The translations under genes and the position numbers were made by a program. The notes beneath the pieces were generated by a model that saw only the letters and a list, made by a program, of their open reading frames with translations, ran no database searches and was not told the origin of the DNA. Positions 25,913 to 35,836 of a DNA stretch of 64,000 nt are shown here, piece by piece. The stretch spans positions 1-64,000 of the forward strand of contig DATMPC010000009.1 in assembly GCA_035567895.1 (NCBI GenBank), written 5' to 3'. Source of the stretch: Terriglobales bacterium. GTDB taxonomy: Bacteria > Acidobacteriota > Terriglobia > Terriglobales > Acidobacteriaceae. Numbering within the stretch: the stretch's first letter is position 1; the number at the start of each line of letters is the position of its first letter.

Positions 25913-28900
25913 TCAGTCGACGACCTGAACGCTGCCACGACCGCAGAGTTCCTCTGCGCGTGAAATAAAAAGCCGATCAGCTTGAACATTATAGCCGTCA
26001 GCTTCCATCACCACCATGAAATCACCCGGACGTTCCAAATTGAACAGCACCTTGGCTTCTCCCCGGCGATCGCGAAACAGGGTGTGCAGGGCATCTACCG
26101 TTTCTGGCAGCGCATTATCGAGGGGCAAGCGAATGCGCAGCGATCGCGGAAGCTTTGGCTTAACTTCGTCGAGCGATGATATCTGCGAAATTGCCAGCTT
26201 GGGATTTGCCCCTTCTTCCACGCGGACCGTCCCGTGGACGAATACCGGCACTTCCATCTTCAGCTTTTCAGCCAGCCGCTTGTAGGCTTCAGGAAAAACG
26301 ATTGCCTCGACCGATCCAGCCATGTCTTCGAGAACCGCTTGCGCATACAGATCTCCTTTGCGCGACTTGATCACACGCACGCCCGAGATAATGCCGGCAG
26401 TGGGAATTTCGTCTTTGCCGGTTCCCTGCTTCATCGCGCCAATCGCAGCGGTATCCAGGTATCCGCTGAAGTTCATGAGCTTGTCGCGATACTTTTCCAT
26501 CGGATGTCCGGTGATAAAGAACCCAAGAATCTCCTTTTCGGCCGTAAGACGCTGGTGTTCGTCCCATTCTGGAACATCCGGCAGACGGTCCGTCTGTTGC
26601 GGCATATCCGAGGCAAACACGCCGAAGAGTCCATGCTGGCCGAACTCTGCATCGCGCTGCGCTTTCTGGCCTCGTTCGATCGCACGATCCAGTCCAGCCA
26701 TGAGTTGCGCACGCGTGCCCAGCGAATCCACAGCACCGCTCTTGACTAGTGACTCCAGCACACGTTTGTTCAGGAGCCGCAGGTCGATCTTTTCGCAAAA
26801 CTCGAAAACCGAGGAAAACTTCTTGACCTCAGCGCGGGCCTGAATGATTGAGTCGATGGCATTGCGGCCGACATTTTTCACTGCGGCAAGTCCAAAGCGG
26901 ATGGCTTCGCCGTGCGGCGTGAAATTAGCGTCGCTGAAGTTGATATCCGGCGGCTCAACCGGAATCCCCATCTCTCGGCATTCATTGATGTACTTCACCA
27001 CGTCATCGGTGCTACCCGCCTGTGACGTCAGCAGCGCAGCCATGAACTCGACAGGATAATGGGTCTTTAAATACGCGGTTTGAAACGCAAGCAGAGCGTA
27101 CGCGGCAGAGTGAGATTTGTTAAAGCCATATCCGGCGAACTGCTCCATCAGGTCGAAGATCTTTACGATCTTCTTCTCGGGGAAGCCGCGCTCGACGGCA
27201 CCCTTCACAAAGCGGTCGCGCTGCTTGGCCATTTCCTCCGGATTCTTCTTGCCCATGGCACGGCGCAGGAGATCGGCTTCACCGAGTGAATATCCAGCCA
27301 ACCGGTTGGCGATTTGCATCACCTGTTCCTGATAGACAATGACGCCCAGCGTCTCCTTCAGGATCTCTTCGAGTTCCGGCAGTTCATACTCAACTTTGCG
27401 ACGACCATGCTTGCGCTCGATGAAGTCGTCGATCATGCCACCCTGAATTGGTCCGGGACGATACAGCGCGTTTAGAGCCGTGAGATCTTCAACGGCCGTG
27501 GGCTGGTAACGGCGCAGCACATCGCGCATGCCCTGAGATTCAAACTGGAATACACCGGAGGTGAGTCCAGTGTGAAACACCTTTTGGTAAGTCAACGAGT
27601 CGGTGAGCGGCAGCGCCAGCAAGTCGAGCTTAGTGTCGCAGGATTGCTCGATTAGTCGCAGCGCATCCTCAAGGATGGTGAGTGTGGTGAGCCCAAGAAA
27701 ATCCATCTTGAGCAGACCGATCTTCTCGATTGCCTTCATGTCGAAGGCGGTAACAATTTCGTCGTTCTTTGTCTTATGGAGGGGGACAAGGTCAGTAAGC
27801 GGCTGCGGCGATATCACGACACCGGCGGCGTGAACTCCGGAGTTACGAACCAATCCTTCCAGCCTGCAGGCAATGTCGATCAACTCTTTTACCTGAATTT
27901 CATTCTCATACGCCTGCTGCAAAGGAGGAGAATCCGCCAGCGCCTGTTCGATGCTGATGTTCAGCGTGTTGGGAACCATTTTGGCGATGCGATCCACATC
28001 GCCGTAAGGAATGTCCATCGCCCGGCCAACATCTTTGATCGCGGCCTTCGCGGCCATCGTGCCGAAGGTGATGATCTGCGCCACCTGCTCACGTCCGTAC
28101 TTACGCGTCACATAGTCGATGACCTCGCCGCGGCGGTTCATGCAGAAATCGATGTCGATATCGGGCATCGAAACGCGTTCCGGATTCAGGAATCGCTCGA
28201 AAAGCAGCTCGTTTTGCAGAGGATCGATATCGGTGATCCCCATGGCGAATGAGACAAGCGAACCAGCAGCAGAACCACGCCCCGGCCCAACTGGAATATG
28301 GTTTTCTTTTGCATAGCGAATGAAGTCCCAGACGATCAGGAAGTATCCGGAGAACTTCATCTGCTTGATGCAATCGATTTCGCGTGAGAGGCGCTGCTCG
28401 TAATCGCTGATCGATTTTCTTAGTTCGCCCTTCGCCTGCAGAGCGCGAATCATCTCCACGCGTTTTGCGAATCCCTGGCGGCAGACATGTTCGAAATAGC
28501 TATCGAGGTCTTCGCCTGGAGGAACATCGAACTTCGGAAACGGATTCTTGACCTTGTCAATCTTCGCGTTGCAACGTTCGGCGATCGCCAGGGTGCGCTT
28601 GAGCGCGTCTGGAATCTCGCCGAAGATGCGTTGCATTTCATCGGCTGACTTTACGTAGAACTGATCACTGTCGAACTTGAACCGCTTCTCATCGTGGATA
28701 GAGGAAGCGGTTTGCACACAGAGCAGAACTTCATGCGCGTAAGAATCCTCGCCGCAAATGTAGTGGCTGTCATTCGTAGCGACTAAGGGAATATCGAGGG
28801 CTTTTTCGAGCCGCAGCAGATCTGGACGAATCTGCTTCTCAAGTGGAAGACCTTGGTCCTGAATCTCAAGGAAGAAGTTTCCGCGACCAAAAATGTCGCT

Positions 28901-29401
28901 GTAAGTCCCTGCTGTTTGTCTGGCAGCCTCATATTTTCCAGCCATCAGGTTCTCGCAGAGCTCTCCTGCAAGACAGCCCGACAACCCGATAAGTCCTTTT
29001 GCGTGCTGAGCAAGAAACTTCTTGCTCACCCGCGGCTTGTAATACATGCCATTCAGAGAGGCCTCGGAGGTGATCTTCACCAGGTTGCGATAGCCTTCGT
29101 CGGTCTCGGCAAGGACGAGCAGATGGTTGTATTCATCGCCCTCAGGAGCGGCGCGATGGTCTTCCTTCTTGCAAACGTAAAGTTCGCAGCCAATGATCGG
29201 CTTTACGCCCGTCTTGGTCGCCGCGTCGTAGAAGGCAACAGCACCAAAAATGTTGCCATGATCGGTCATGGCCACGGATTTCTGGCCAATCTCGGCTACC
29301 CGCTTGACCAATTTGTCGACATCGCAGGCCCCGTCCAGCAACGAATAGTCGGTATGAAGATGGAGGTGGGCAAACTCAGACATCGCAGGTAGGTTCGTCA
29401 T
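25913..29401 (-). CDS. dnaE: DNA polymerase III alpha subunit
   Basis: DnaE is the replicative polymerase subunit. The 1162-residue protein starts with a PHP domain (FAHLHLHTDYSLLDGACD, MTDHGNIFG), followed by the polymerase domain with PVGPGRGSAAGSLVSFA, the catalytic MPDIDIDFCMNRRGEVIDYV acidic motif and NKSHSAAYALLAFQTAYLKTHYPVEFMAALL, then helix-hairpin-helix and OB-fold (TAGIISGVRVIKSRKG) regions. The PHP residues look intact. The start at 29401 precedes a second possible ATG at 29383; neither has a clear ribosome site. It leads a minus-strand run with accA. Confidence 0.96.
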   Translation of the reverse strand: MTNLPAMSEFAHLHLHTDYSLLDGACDVDKLVKRVAEIGQKSVAMTDHGNIFGAVAFYDAATKTGVKPIIGCELYVCKKEDHRAAPEGDEYNHLLVLAETDEGYRNLVKITSEASLNGMYYKPRVSKKFLAQHAKGLIGLSGCLAGELCENLMAGKYEAARQTAGTYSDIFGRGNFFLEIQDQGLPLEKQIRPDLLRLEKALDIPLVATNDSHYICGEDSYAHEVLLCVQTASSIHDEKRFKFDSDQFYVKSADEMQRIFGEIPDALKRTLAIAERCNAKIDKVKNPFPKFDVPPGEDLDSYFEHVCRQGFAKRVEMIRALQAKGELRKSISDYEQRLSREIDCIKQMKFSGYFLIVWDFIRYAKENHIPVGPGRGSAAGSLVSFAMGITDIDPLQNELLFERFLNPERVSMPDIDIDFCMNRRGEVIDYVTRKYGREQVAQIITFGTMAAKAAIKDVGRAMDIPYGDVDRIAKMVPNTLNISIEQALADSPPLQQAYENEIQVKELIDIACRLEGLVRNSGVHAAGVVISPQPLTDLVPLHKTKNDEIVTAFDMKAIEKIGLLKMDFLGLTTLTILEDALRLIEQSCDTKLDLLALPLTDSLTYQKVFHTGLTSGVFQFESQGMRDVLRRYQPTAVEDLTALNALYRPGPIQGGMIDDFIERKHGRRKVEYELPELEEILKETLGVIVYQEQVMQIANRLAGYSLGEADLLRRAMGKKNPEEMAKQRDRFVKGAVERGFPEKKIVKIFDLMEQFAGYGFNKSHSAAYALLAFQTAYLKTHYPVEFMAALLTSQAGSTDDVVKYINECREMGIPVEPPDINFSDANFTPHGEAIRFGLAAVKNVGRNAIDSIIQARAEVKKFSSVFEFCEKIDLRLLNKRVLESLVKSGAVDSLGTRAQLMAGLDRAIERGQKAQRDAEFGQHGLFGVFASDMPQQTDRLPDVPEWDEHQRLTAEKEILGFFITGHPMEKYRDKLMNFSGYLDTAAIGAMKQGTGKDEIPTAGIISGVRVIKSRKGDLYAQAVLEDMAGSVEAIVFPEAYKRLAEKLKMEVPVFVHGTVRVEEGANPKLAISQISSLDEVKPKLPRSLRIRLPLDNALPETVDALHTLFRDRRGEAKVLFNLERPGDFMVVMEADGYNVQADRLFISRAEELCGRGSVQVVD

Positions 29402-29993
29402 TTCGATTCTAATCGGACATAGATTCGTAACACGCTGAGGATTTCACGGTCCTCGCGTGGAAAACGAGTCCAAGAGAACGCTAAATATTTCGCCAGCTTC
29501 TAGGTGTGTAGAACACGCTGCCGGGCGGTACTTGCCTTAGCTGTTTGCAATTAAGTCCGTGTTTCTCCCTCCCCCTCCCACTTCCACTTCTCGGCAAAAT
29601 CGCACTGTTAAAAGACTTAGCTCACTTTCTCGCCGATTTCTCATGGGCGATAACGCAAGATCTTCCGGTTTAGGCATGGTCGAAACGCAACATCTTGCGG
29701 TGCATCTTGTCGCCGCTCTCGACCTCTGCCAACCGTTCTTCCATTTACCAGCGCCTTGCCAATTGGGCAGTGACGATCACATGAGCCCACGAGCAGTATT
29801 CTCCATTTGTTCGCCTCTTAGCGATTATACAGAATCATGATCCCAGCGGCGAGGCAAAAAGACCCTTGGGGCTTGGGCTCGCAAAGGGCACGTACAAAAC
29901 TGCCGGGTGGCGATAAGCGAGGATCTGGAACTGCGAGTGGTTTTCAAATTGGCCATGAGGGAATCCGCGGGATGTGGACGTTCCAATCGCCAC
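29402..29993. other. Long intergenic region upstream of dnaE
   Basis: About 590 bp without a confident gene. On the minus strand a TATAAT (around 29826) precedes a 24-codon frame at 29744-29670 (MEERLAEVESGDKMHRKMLR then FDHA) whose composition looks protein-like, but there is no ribosome site. It could be a gene fragment or leader. Nothing else was recognised. Confidence 0.35.
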
Positions 29994-30026
29994 AAAAAAA
30001 AGAGGCCCCTTTTTTGCTGGTGCCTC
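29994..30026 (-). terminator. Rho-independent terminator of the secreted HExxE protein gene
   Basis: On the minus strand a GAGGC/GCCTC stem (30026-30002) with a 15-base loop is followed directly by eight T residues (30001-29994). It starts about 27 bp after the stop of the 30053-31375 gene. Confidence 0.75.
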
Positions 30027-30052
30027 CTTATCCTTGATTGGCAGTGAGCGAC

Positions 30053-31375
30053 TTACTGCGCGCAGTTTGCCTTTTGCGGCGCTGATGGTCCGGTGAGAAC
30101 AGTTGTATCGGGATAGCTGTATGCACCACCGAGAGCATCGGACGGCTGCTGGAATTCAAACCACTGCAGCAGAGCTTCGTTCTGCGGATGATAGGTAAAG
30201 CCGTTCATCGTGATTGGGAACGTGGCCTTCGCCAGTCCCTCGATCACGTCTCCGGTTTCGAGATTGTTTTGGCATAGGCCATTGGGAGCCTTCCACCAGG
30301 GAGTGATATTGTTCGTTCCGATGGCTGCAACGAACGGATCGTTGTAGGCTTCGGCGATCTCGTGGCTGAGCGCAGTTATGTCCGTGAAACTGTTGCCGAA
30401 TAGTCCTGGCGATATCCAGCTTGAATAATCGGTCACATAGAGCTTGAACTGATTCCCGTTGCTGGCATCGCCGGGTTCGACATCAAAAGTATGAAATCCC
30501 AAAACACAACAATTGGCCCTCGTGCCAAAGTACAGGAACGTGTTAGGGAACAAGAAGCTCGACATGTCTTTCGTTGTCATTTCTCCAGCATGCTCTGCAG
30601 CGCCTACCGGAGTAGTAGTGTCCGCGTCAGTGGCAGGGAACAACAGATTTGCGAAGACATCGATATCCGCCAGGATGAAGCGACAGCACGTCCCGTTCGC
30701 GTTCAGTGCGAATTGATAGTTGCAATGTCCGGGCTTCGGAGGATTTCCGACCATTTGTCCGCAATTTGGATCCTGATTAATGGCCATAGTCCTCATGGTT
30801 TTTACGCTTGGTACTAGGAGGGTGTGCCAGTCTGACTTTGCCCGATTGAAGTACTCAGCTCTCTGGACAGCATCGGTGAACTGGGTTGGCACGTCGCTGC
30901 TCATGTAGCTGAAGTTCTGGAACACCGGTGAGTTGATGGTGGGCGCAACAAAGGGTGTCGGGTCCGACAGGAGGCGGTTGGTACCGTTAAACCGAGGATT
31001 GCCGTTTGCATCTCGCAGATCAACAGCCACTGGGACAACCGGCGCGTTGATTAGAGTTGTACCGCCCAACTGCGGCGGATTGCCGACGGTGTTGAAATAC
31101 CAGTGATTATTCGGATTGCCGTTCGAGTCGAAGCCGTCGACGAAGTAGTGGCCGTTGAAATTGGCGAGCGAGTCGATCCCAAAAATTCCAAAACGGGCGT
31201 GCGCTTGCCCATTCTGATGTCCTCGAGGCGCTATAGCAGCAGTTCTCGGGTGGGATCCGGCCAGGAAATCATCGTTGGAAATTACATCAAGCTCCTGCGC
31301 AACGCTTGTGCCGATGGCAAAAACAATGAGCACTGCGCACGAGAGACATGCAGTAAATCGGGAAGCAATTCTCAT
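30053..31375 (-). CDS. Secreted protein with HExxE motif, paralogue 1
   Basis: The 440-residue product has a signal peptide (MRIASRFTACLSCAVLIVFA, cleavage likely after SVAQ). The frame is open further upstream to 31501 but the signal peptide fixes the start near 31375. No standard domain is recognised. A block shared with the neighbouring 31743-33095 product reads CCVLGFHT, then SWISPGLFGNSFTDITALSHEIAEAYNDPFV in the C-terminal third, then QWFEFQQPSDALGGAYSYPD. The HEIAE-(4)-DP part resembles SHElaEa-x-tDP motifs found in secreted metal-dependent or wall-associated proteins, so a zinc-dependent role is possible but unproven. It has its own terminator. Confidence 0.72.
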   Translation of the reverse strand: MRIASRFTACLSCAVLIVFAIGTSVAQELDVISNDDFLAGSHPRTAAIAPRGHQNGQAHARFGIFGIDSLANFNGHYFVDGFDSNGNPNNHWYFNTVGNPPQLGGTTLINAPVVPVAVDLRDANGNPRFNGTNRLLSDPTPFVAPTINSPVFQNFSYMSSDVPTQFTDAVQRAEYFNRAKSDWHTLLVPSVKTMRTMAINQDPNCGQMVGNPPKPGHCNYQFALNANGTCCRFILADIDVFANLLFPATDADTTTPVGAAEHAGEMTTKDMSSFLFPNTFLYFGTRANCCVLGFHTFDVEPGDASNGNQFKLYVTDYSSWISPGLFGNSFTDITALSHEIAEAYNDPFVAAIGTNNITPWWKAPNGLCQNNLETGDVIEGLAKATFPITMNGFTYHPQNEALLQWFEFQQPSDALGGAYSYPDTTVLTGPSAPQKANCAQ

Positions 31376-31687
31376 ACAGATTGAGTCTCCTAAAGACGAG
31401 GTGAGTAGGGAGCAACTCACAATACGCTGGTACAAGATGGGAGTAAACAGCCATGTCATACGCAAGCGGGATAAACAGGCACTCTTTACGAAACTTTGCA
31501 TTCAGGCGTGTGAAAACGATTGCGCATTCGCTGCAAGTCTATGCTGTGGAGTGATTTCACAGGATTCGACCGATGAAGACTGCATTCGAGGTCGTTATTA
31601 TCGAGGCCCAATTCGGAATATCGGTGAGGCCCGGTGATCCGGGTTAGCTGCATTCGTTTCCCGAGGTAGTTTTTGCTCAGGCCTTGG

Positions 31688-31717
31688 AGAAAAAGGCGCC
31701 GAAGATCTCGGCGCCTT
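31688..31717 (-). terminator. Rho-independent terminator of the second HExxE gene
   Basis: A perfect 10-bp stem, AAGGCGCCGA with TCGGCGCCTT (31693-31717), encloses a five-base loop. On the minus strand the stem ends in a run of five T residues. It lies just beyond the stop of the 31743-33095 gene. Confidence 0.8.
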
Positions 31718-31742
31718 CGTGAGGACTAACTTCTCGAAACAT

Positions 31743-33095
31743 TTACTGCGGGCACGGTATTGCCGAATGCGGCAGAGTCGTCTCGTCTGGGAAGCTAAAT
31801 GCTCCGTCGATGGCGTTCGAAGTCGGTCCCATCTCAAACCATTGCAGCAACGGAATGACTTGAGGATGGTAGACGAACGTCTGACCCTTTTCCTTGATGG
31901 CGACTGGAATAGACGCAACCGGTAGAGTTTCGATCGGGTCGCCCTCTTCCAAATTGGCCTGACACATCTTGGAATTCGCGGGCACACCGGCGAACTGCCA
32001 GGAGGCCGTTGCATTGTCCACAAACGGATCCGCAAAAGCTTCGGATATCTCGTGCGACAGAGCTGTAACGTCCTGGAAGCCTCCACCGAATAGTCCGGGA
32101 GAGATCCAGCTCGCGTATTCCGCAACGAAGCGAGGTTGCGGAACTGCACTCGAATCGCGGAAATAGGTATGGAAACCGAGAACGCAGCAACTTCCCCGAA
32201 TTAGCGGATTAGTCGTGTTAAGCGAGTAGAGATACGTATTGGGCAACATCAGCGTGCTCAAGGCATCTGTAGTGAAGTTCCCGTTGTTGATTTCGTTTAT
32301 AAACCCGTTGCTGAATAACGAGTTGAAAAGCAGATTCAGCATCAGGACGAACCTGCTGCCATCGGAAGCAATTCCGCTTTGGTAGGCGAGTGCCTGCACG
32401 ATATTGCCATTCGCGAGACGGACACTCACAAATTTGGGGACAGTAAAGGTTACGCGGTCTACGATGTTTGGAACCAGTGTTGTATGCCAATTTGGAGCCA
32501 TCCGGTTAAAGAACTGAGCTCGATGTACAGCGTCGGCATATTGAATCTGGTTTCCCGATCGGTAGTTTATGAAGTTGAAGTCTGGCGACTGGAGCGTAAG
32601 GCTCTCGAAGGGAGCGAACGGTACAGTAGCGAAAAGGGTACCGTCGGGATTCAGCAAATTCAAAGAGACGGTTGCGATGGGGGCAGGAATGTTGGTTTTC
32701 CCTCCAACAAGAGGGTGATTTCCGATCATGGTAAAGCGAAACAGCTTACCGAGACTTGGTCCTGCTTGCGTAATAAAGGCGCCATCGAATGTAACCAGGC
32801 TGTCCATTCCATCAATTGTGGAGGTGTCGGTTCGAACGGCTCTGGCGCTGCTACCCGGGCCGGGACCCTGTCCGCCTGCAGCATTGTTTTCGAGTAATCC
32901 TGTGGTTGCGTCGAAGACCGAATCCGAACCAATGGTCACCTGTGACGCTTGATTTATGTCAATTGGGCTTACGTCGGCATAGCCGGCTGTGCTACCCGCC
33001 AGGGACGCTGCCGAGTCGTTCGTTTGCGCGACACCAGCCATTGTCAAGGCCAGTACAGACAGAGACGAAGTGAGAAAACGTACAGAAAGTTTCAT
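31743..33095 (-). CDS. Secreted protein with HExxE motif, paralogue 2
   Basis: The 450-residue product has a signal peptide (KLSVRFLTSSLSVLALTMAGVAQ) and a Gly/Ser/Ala-rich region before a beta-rich body. It shares the block CCVLGFHTY, SWISPGLFGGGFQDVTALSHE, ISEAFADPFVDN, and LLQWFEMGPTSNAIDGAFSFPD with the product of 30053-31375, as well as earlier similarity around YADAVHRAQFFNRMAPNWHTTLVP. The two genes are tandem duplicates that have diverged widely in the N-terminal half. Each is followed by its own hairpin terminator, which suggests separate expression. Confidence 0.75.
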   Translation of the reverse strand: MKLSVRFLTSSLSVLALTMAGVAQTNDSAASLAGSTAGYADVSPIDINQASQVTIGSDSVFDATTGLLENNAAGGQGPGPGSSARAVRTDTSTIDGMDSLVTFDGAFITQAGPSLGKLFRFTMIGNHPLVGGKTNIPAPIATVSLNLLNPDGTLFATVPFAPFESLTLQSPDFNFINYRSGNQIQYADAVHRAQFFNRMAPNWHTTLVPNIVDRVTFTVPKFVSVRLANGNIVQALAYQSGIASDGSRFVLMLNLLFNSLFSNGFINEINNGNFTTDALSTLMLPNTYLYSLNTTNPLIRGSCCVLGFHTYFRDSSAVPQPRFVAEYASWISPGLFGGGFQDVTALSHEISEAFADPFVDNATASWQFAGVPANSKMCQANLEEGDPIETLPVASIPVAIKEKGQTFVYHPQVIPLLQWFEMGPTSNAIDGAFSFPDETTLPHSAIPCPQ

Positions 33096-33413
33096 CCATT
33101 AACTCCAAAGCTCAGATCCAGAGCTGAATCTGGCCGAAGCAACATACGCTACTCTACTTTCCATGTAAACAATCTCGTTGCAGCAATGCGACTTTTTATC
33201 CCAATCTTGTGCATTTCGTATCTAAAGGCCACTTACCTGACCTCGCCCGGATAGCGCAAAAGTTTGCACACGCCCACTACTTGTGAGGAGCATTTGCACA
33301 ACAATCATCCAGAAACCAGTGTGTTGAACTGAAGTCGGATTCCGCTCTTCCGATTTGTCGATGACCGCTTTTGCTCGTTAACAGGTGTTAACGCAGATCG
33401 GCTACGGAAGGGG
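33096..33413. other. Intergenic region with no recognised feature
   Basis: The 318 bp contain the 5' region of the HExxE gene and the 3' side of the nucleotidyltransferase gene. The sequence is AT-richer than its neighbours near 33150-33210. No gene or clear promoter was identified. Confidence 0.5.
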
Positions 33414-35072
33414 TTATTTTCGCTTTTTGGCGACAGGCTTCTTGGCGGCCGGCTTTGGCTTGGCCTTTGGCTTCGATGCGGTTTTGGTGGGTTTCTTTGC
33501 TGCAGCCTTCTTTGCCTCCGGCTTCGCATGCGGAGCCGGCGCCGGTTTTTCGGGGGACTTTCCCGAAACGGGCTTGTGCAGCGCAGCTTTCTCTGTGGTG
33601 GCTTGTGCGGGGGACGTCTTAGCTGCCGCAACTTCCCTTTTCGGCGCTTTCGTTTTGCTGTCAGTCTTTGCTACCGAGGAGCCAGCAGCCGCACCCTGCG
33701 CTGCCTGGTCAGGTGCAGGAGCAGCGGGGACTGCTGCTGCTGCAGCGGCTTTCTTTTTCCCTCGGCCACGCCGGGTAGGAGTTGGGGGCGCGACCGGCAA
33801 TGGCGGCGAATGTGGCTCGAGATACTTGACGATCTCGGCTTCGTTCTTAAGCTTGCCGTCGAGCATCATGAGGAACATTTCGTCTAGCAGCTTCTGATAG
33901 ACAGGCAACTCCTGAGTGATGCGCATCTCCGCCATCTTTTGCAACGGCATTTTCTGGCGATACTGCGGCCACTTGGTCAGGAACGCTTTAATCTTCTGTT
34001 CAACTGCTGATTGCCGTGTTGACACGTCGAGAAACAGAATCAATTCGGGACGCGTGGACATCAGCAGCTTCCACGTGGCGGAAGGGGCGGCATACTCCTT
34101 GGACAACAACTGCTTGGCCAAATCTTTGGCGTGGTCTTCAATCTTTTGCCACTGCTCGACAAAATGGTGACGTGGCACAAGCTTCTCCATCGCATGCACG
34201 TCTTTGTCCGACATTTTGTGCGTCAGGAAGTACATGCGCGCCGCGGCCGGATCGGATTGAACTCCGATATCGGTCAACTGCTGCCGCGTCTTCTGCAGGG
34301 CCGTGAGTCCCGCGACATCGACCTTCGCAATGCTCCAAGACGGGAAGAGGATTTTCATCCAATCTTCTTTCTCGAAGGCCTTCATGACCGCAACCGGATC
34401 GTCCTCGTGCGCGATTTGTTCGATCTCGTAGCCGATTGCCCGGTTGGAAATGTTTTCGAGATAGTTGCCTTCCTTGGCCGCGTCAAAACGCGCTTGCGTT
34501 CGTTCTTCCAGCGTCCAATGGAAGCGCGTCATGAGGCGAACTGCTCGGAGCATGCGTGATGGTTCTTCGAGGAAGGCATAGTTCTGAAGAATGCGCAGGT
34601 GTTTGGCTTCGAGATCGGCGACTCCGTTGAACGGATCCATCAACAATCCGCGTGAACCTGGATTCAACGAAAGCGCCATCGCATTTACAGTGAAGTCGCG
34701 CCGGCGCAGATCTTCATTGATCGTCTCGAACGTTACTTCGGGCTTCCCCGGCTTGGGGTAGCTTTCCGAACGAGCGCTCGCGATCTCTGTCCGAACATGA
34801 TTGGGAAAAAGCACGTAGAGAATGCGGAGATCCTCATCCTCTCCTTGGATAATCGCTCCGATCTTCTCGAGATCCTTCCGGAGCTTGTGAACATTTCCCT
34901 GGACGGTGAAGTCGAGATCACGAATCGCGAATCCGCTGATGATGTCGCGCACCGCACCGCCAGTGAGATAGACGTTCATCTCGTGGGAGCGGGCGATTTC
35001 CAGCACTTGTCCGACAACCTGGAGCTGCGCCGGTGATAACCGGCTCTCCATCATGTATATGTAATCAGCCAT
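33414..35072 (-). CDS. CCA-adding / poly(A) polymerase-type nucleotidyltransferase with H1-like tail
   Basis: The first 400 residues form a class II CCA-adding enzyme/poly(A) polymerase: YLTGGAVRD near residue 34, RDLDFTVQGN near 50, INEDLRRRDFTVNAMALSL near 118 and EEPSRMLRAVRLMTRFHW near 168. These enzymes add or repair the tRNA 3' CCA end or tail RNA. After about residue 425 the protein changes to 125 residues of Lys/Ala/Pro repeats (for instance KPEAKKAAAKKPTKTASKPK) ending in KKPVAKKRK, like a histone H1 tail. That basic tail is unusual for this enzyme and may bind nucleic acid. CCA versus poly(A) activity cannot be told from sequence. Confidence 0.88.
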   Translation of the reverse strand: MADYIYMMESRLSPAQLQVVGQVLEIARSHEMNVYLTGGAVRDIISGFAIRDLDFTVQGNVHKLRKDLEKIGAIIQGEDEDLRILYVLFPNHVRTEIASARSESYPKPGKPEVTFETINEDLRRRDFTVNAMALSLNPGSRGLLMDPFNGVADLEAKHLRILQNYAFLEEPSRMLRAVRLMTRFHWTLEERTQARFDAAKEGNYLENISNRAIGYEIEQIAHEDDPVAVMKAFEKEDWMKILFPSWSIAKVDVAGLTALQKTRQQLTDIGVQSDPAAARMYFLTHKMSDKDVHAMEKLVPRHHFVEQWQKIEDHAKDLAKQLLSKEYAAPSATWKLLMSTRPELILFLDVSTRQSAVEQKIKAFLTKWPQYRQKMPLQKMAEMRITQELPVYQKLLDEMFLMMLDGKLKNEAEIVKYLEPHSPPLPVAPPTPTRRGRGKKKAAAAAAVPAAPAPDQAAQGAAAGSSVAKTDSKTKAPKREVAAAKTSPAQATTEKAALHKPVSGKSPEKPAPAPHAKPEAKKAAAKKPTKTASKPKAKPKPAAKKPVAKKRK

Positions 35073-35346
35073 TCTGGTGTTGCTTGTCCCTGGACGGCAG
35101 GATGTTCACAGCGAGCCAAAAGCCCAGACTGTCAGCCCGGGAAGGACGTGCTTGGGACTGCCAGGCCCGGATACCGTAAGCCAATAAGTATCTCCAATAC
35201 AGGTACTTAGCCTGAAGCAGGCCTTGAAAGGTCACGGCAAACCTAGAACAATATCACAGCAGTTAACAAGTTGGCTACTGCCGGCCCCGTAACGGTAAAC
35301 CACACTGGTAAACATGCGAGAATCGCGGTTCCAGAGCTGACGTCTC

Positions 35347-35835
35347 ATGCCCTCGACTCACAAGAAAGTCATCGTTCGCAAAATGGATCGCGATAGCCTG
35401 ACTGGCTATGTGGCGTCGAAGTTCATTGCGGATGGCAGGCTGGAGTTGCTAACGCAGTCCGGCAAAGTGATCTTCATCGATCTTCGGGAGGTGAAAGGCG
35501 TTTACTTCGTCCGCGACTTTGGCGATGCCGAGTCGTTGGGACGCAAGACCTTCACCAGCCGTCCACGTAGCGAGGGTTTGTGGGTAAGGATCGAGTTCGC
35601 CGACAACGATGTTCTCGAAGGCCTGATGCCAAATGACCTCACTCTTCTCGAAGGAGACGGATACTTCGTCATTCCTCCCGACACGCGATCAAACACGCAG
35701 CGCATCTTCGTGCCACGTTCAGCTTTGTCTTCCCTAACAGTACTTGCCGTGATCGGTGGAGGTATACGTCGTAGGAAAGAAGAGAAGGATACGGGCCAGG
35801 TGGCGATGTTCGACGAAGAAGCGGCTGGCTCCTAA
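35347..35835 (+). CDS. Conserved hypothetical cytoplasmic protein
   Basis: The 162-residue product has no signal peptide. It begins STHKKVIVRKMDRDSLTGYV and continues with LELLTQSGKVIFIDLREVKGVYFVRDFGD, a small all-beta style domain, then LWVRIEFADNDVLEGLMPNDLTLLEGDGYFVIPPD. The pattern of short strands resembles PilZ-like or Sm-like small domains, and proteins with this opening recur in acidobacteria, but I do not recognise a function. A charged C-terminus (IRRRKEEKDTGQVAMFDEE) ends it two bases before the inverted-repeat element begins. Confidence 0.75.
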   Translation: MPSTHKKVIVRKMDRDSLTGYVASKFIADGRLELLTQSGKVIFIDLREVKGVYFVRDFGDAESLGRKTFTSRPRSEGLWVRIEFADNDVLEGLMPNDLTLLEGDGYFVIPPDTRSNTQRIFVPRSALSSLTVLAVIGGGIRRRKEEKDTGQVAMFDEEAAGS

Positions 35836-35836
35836 G

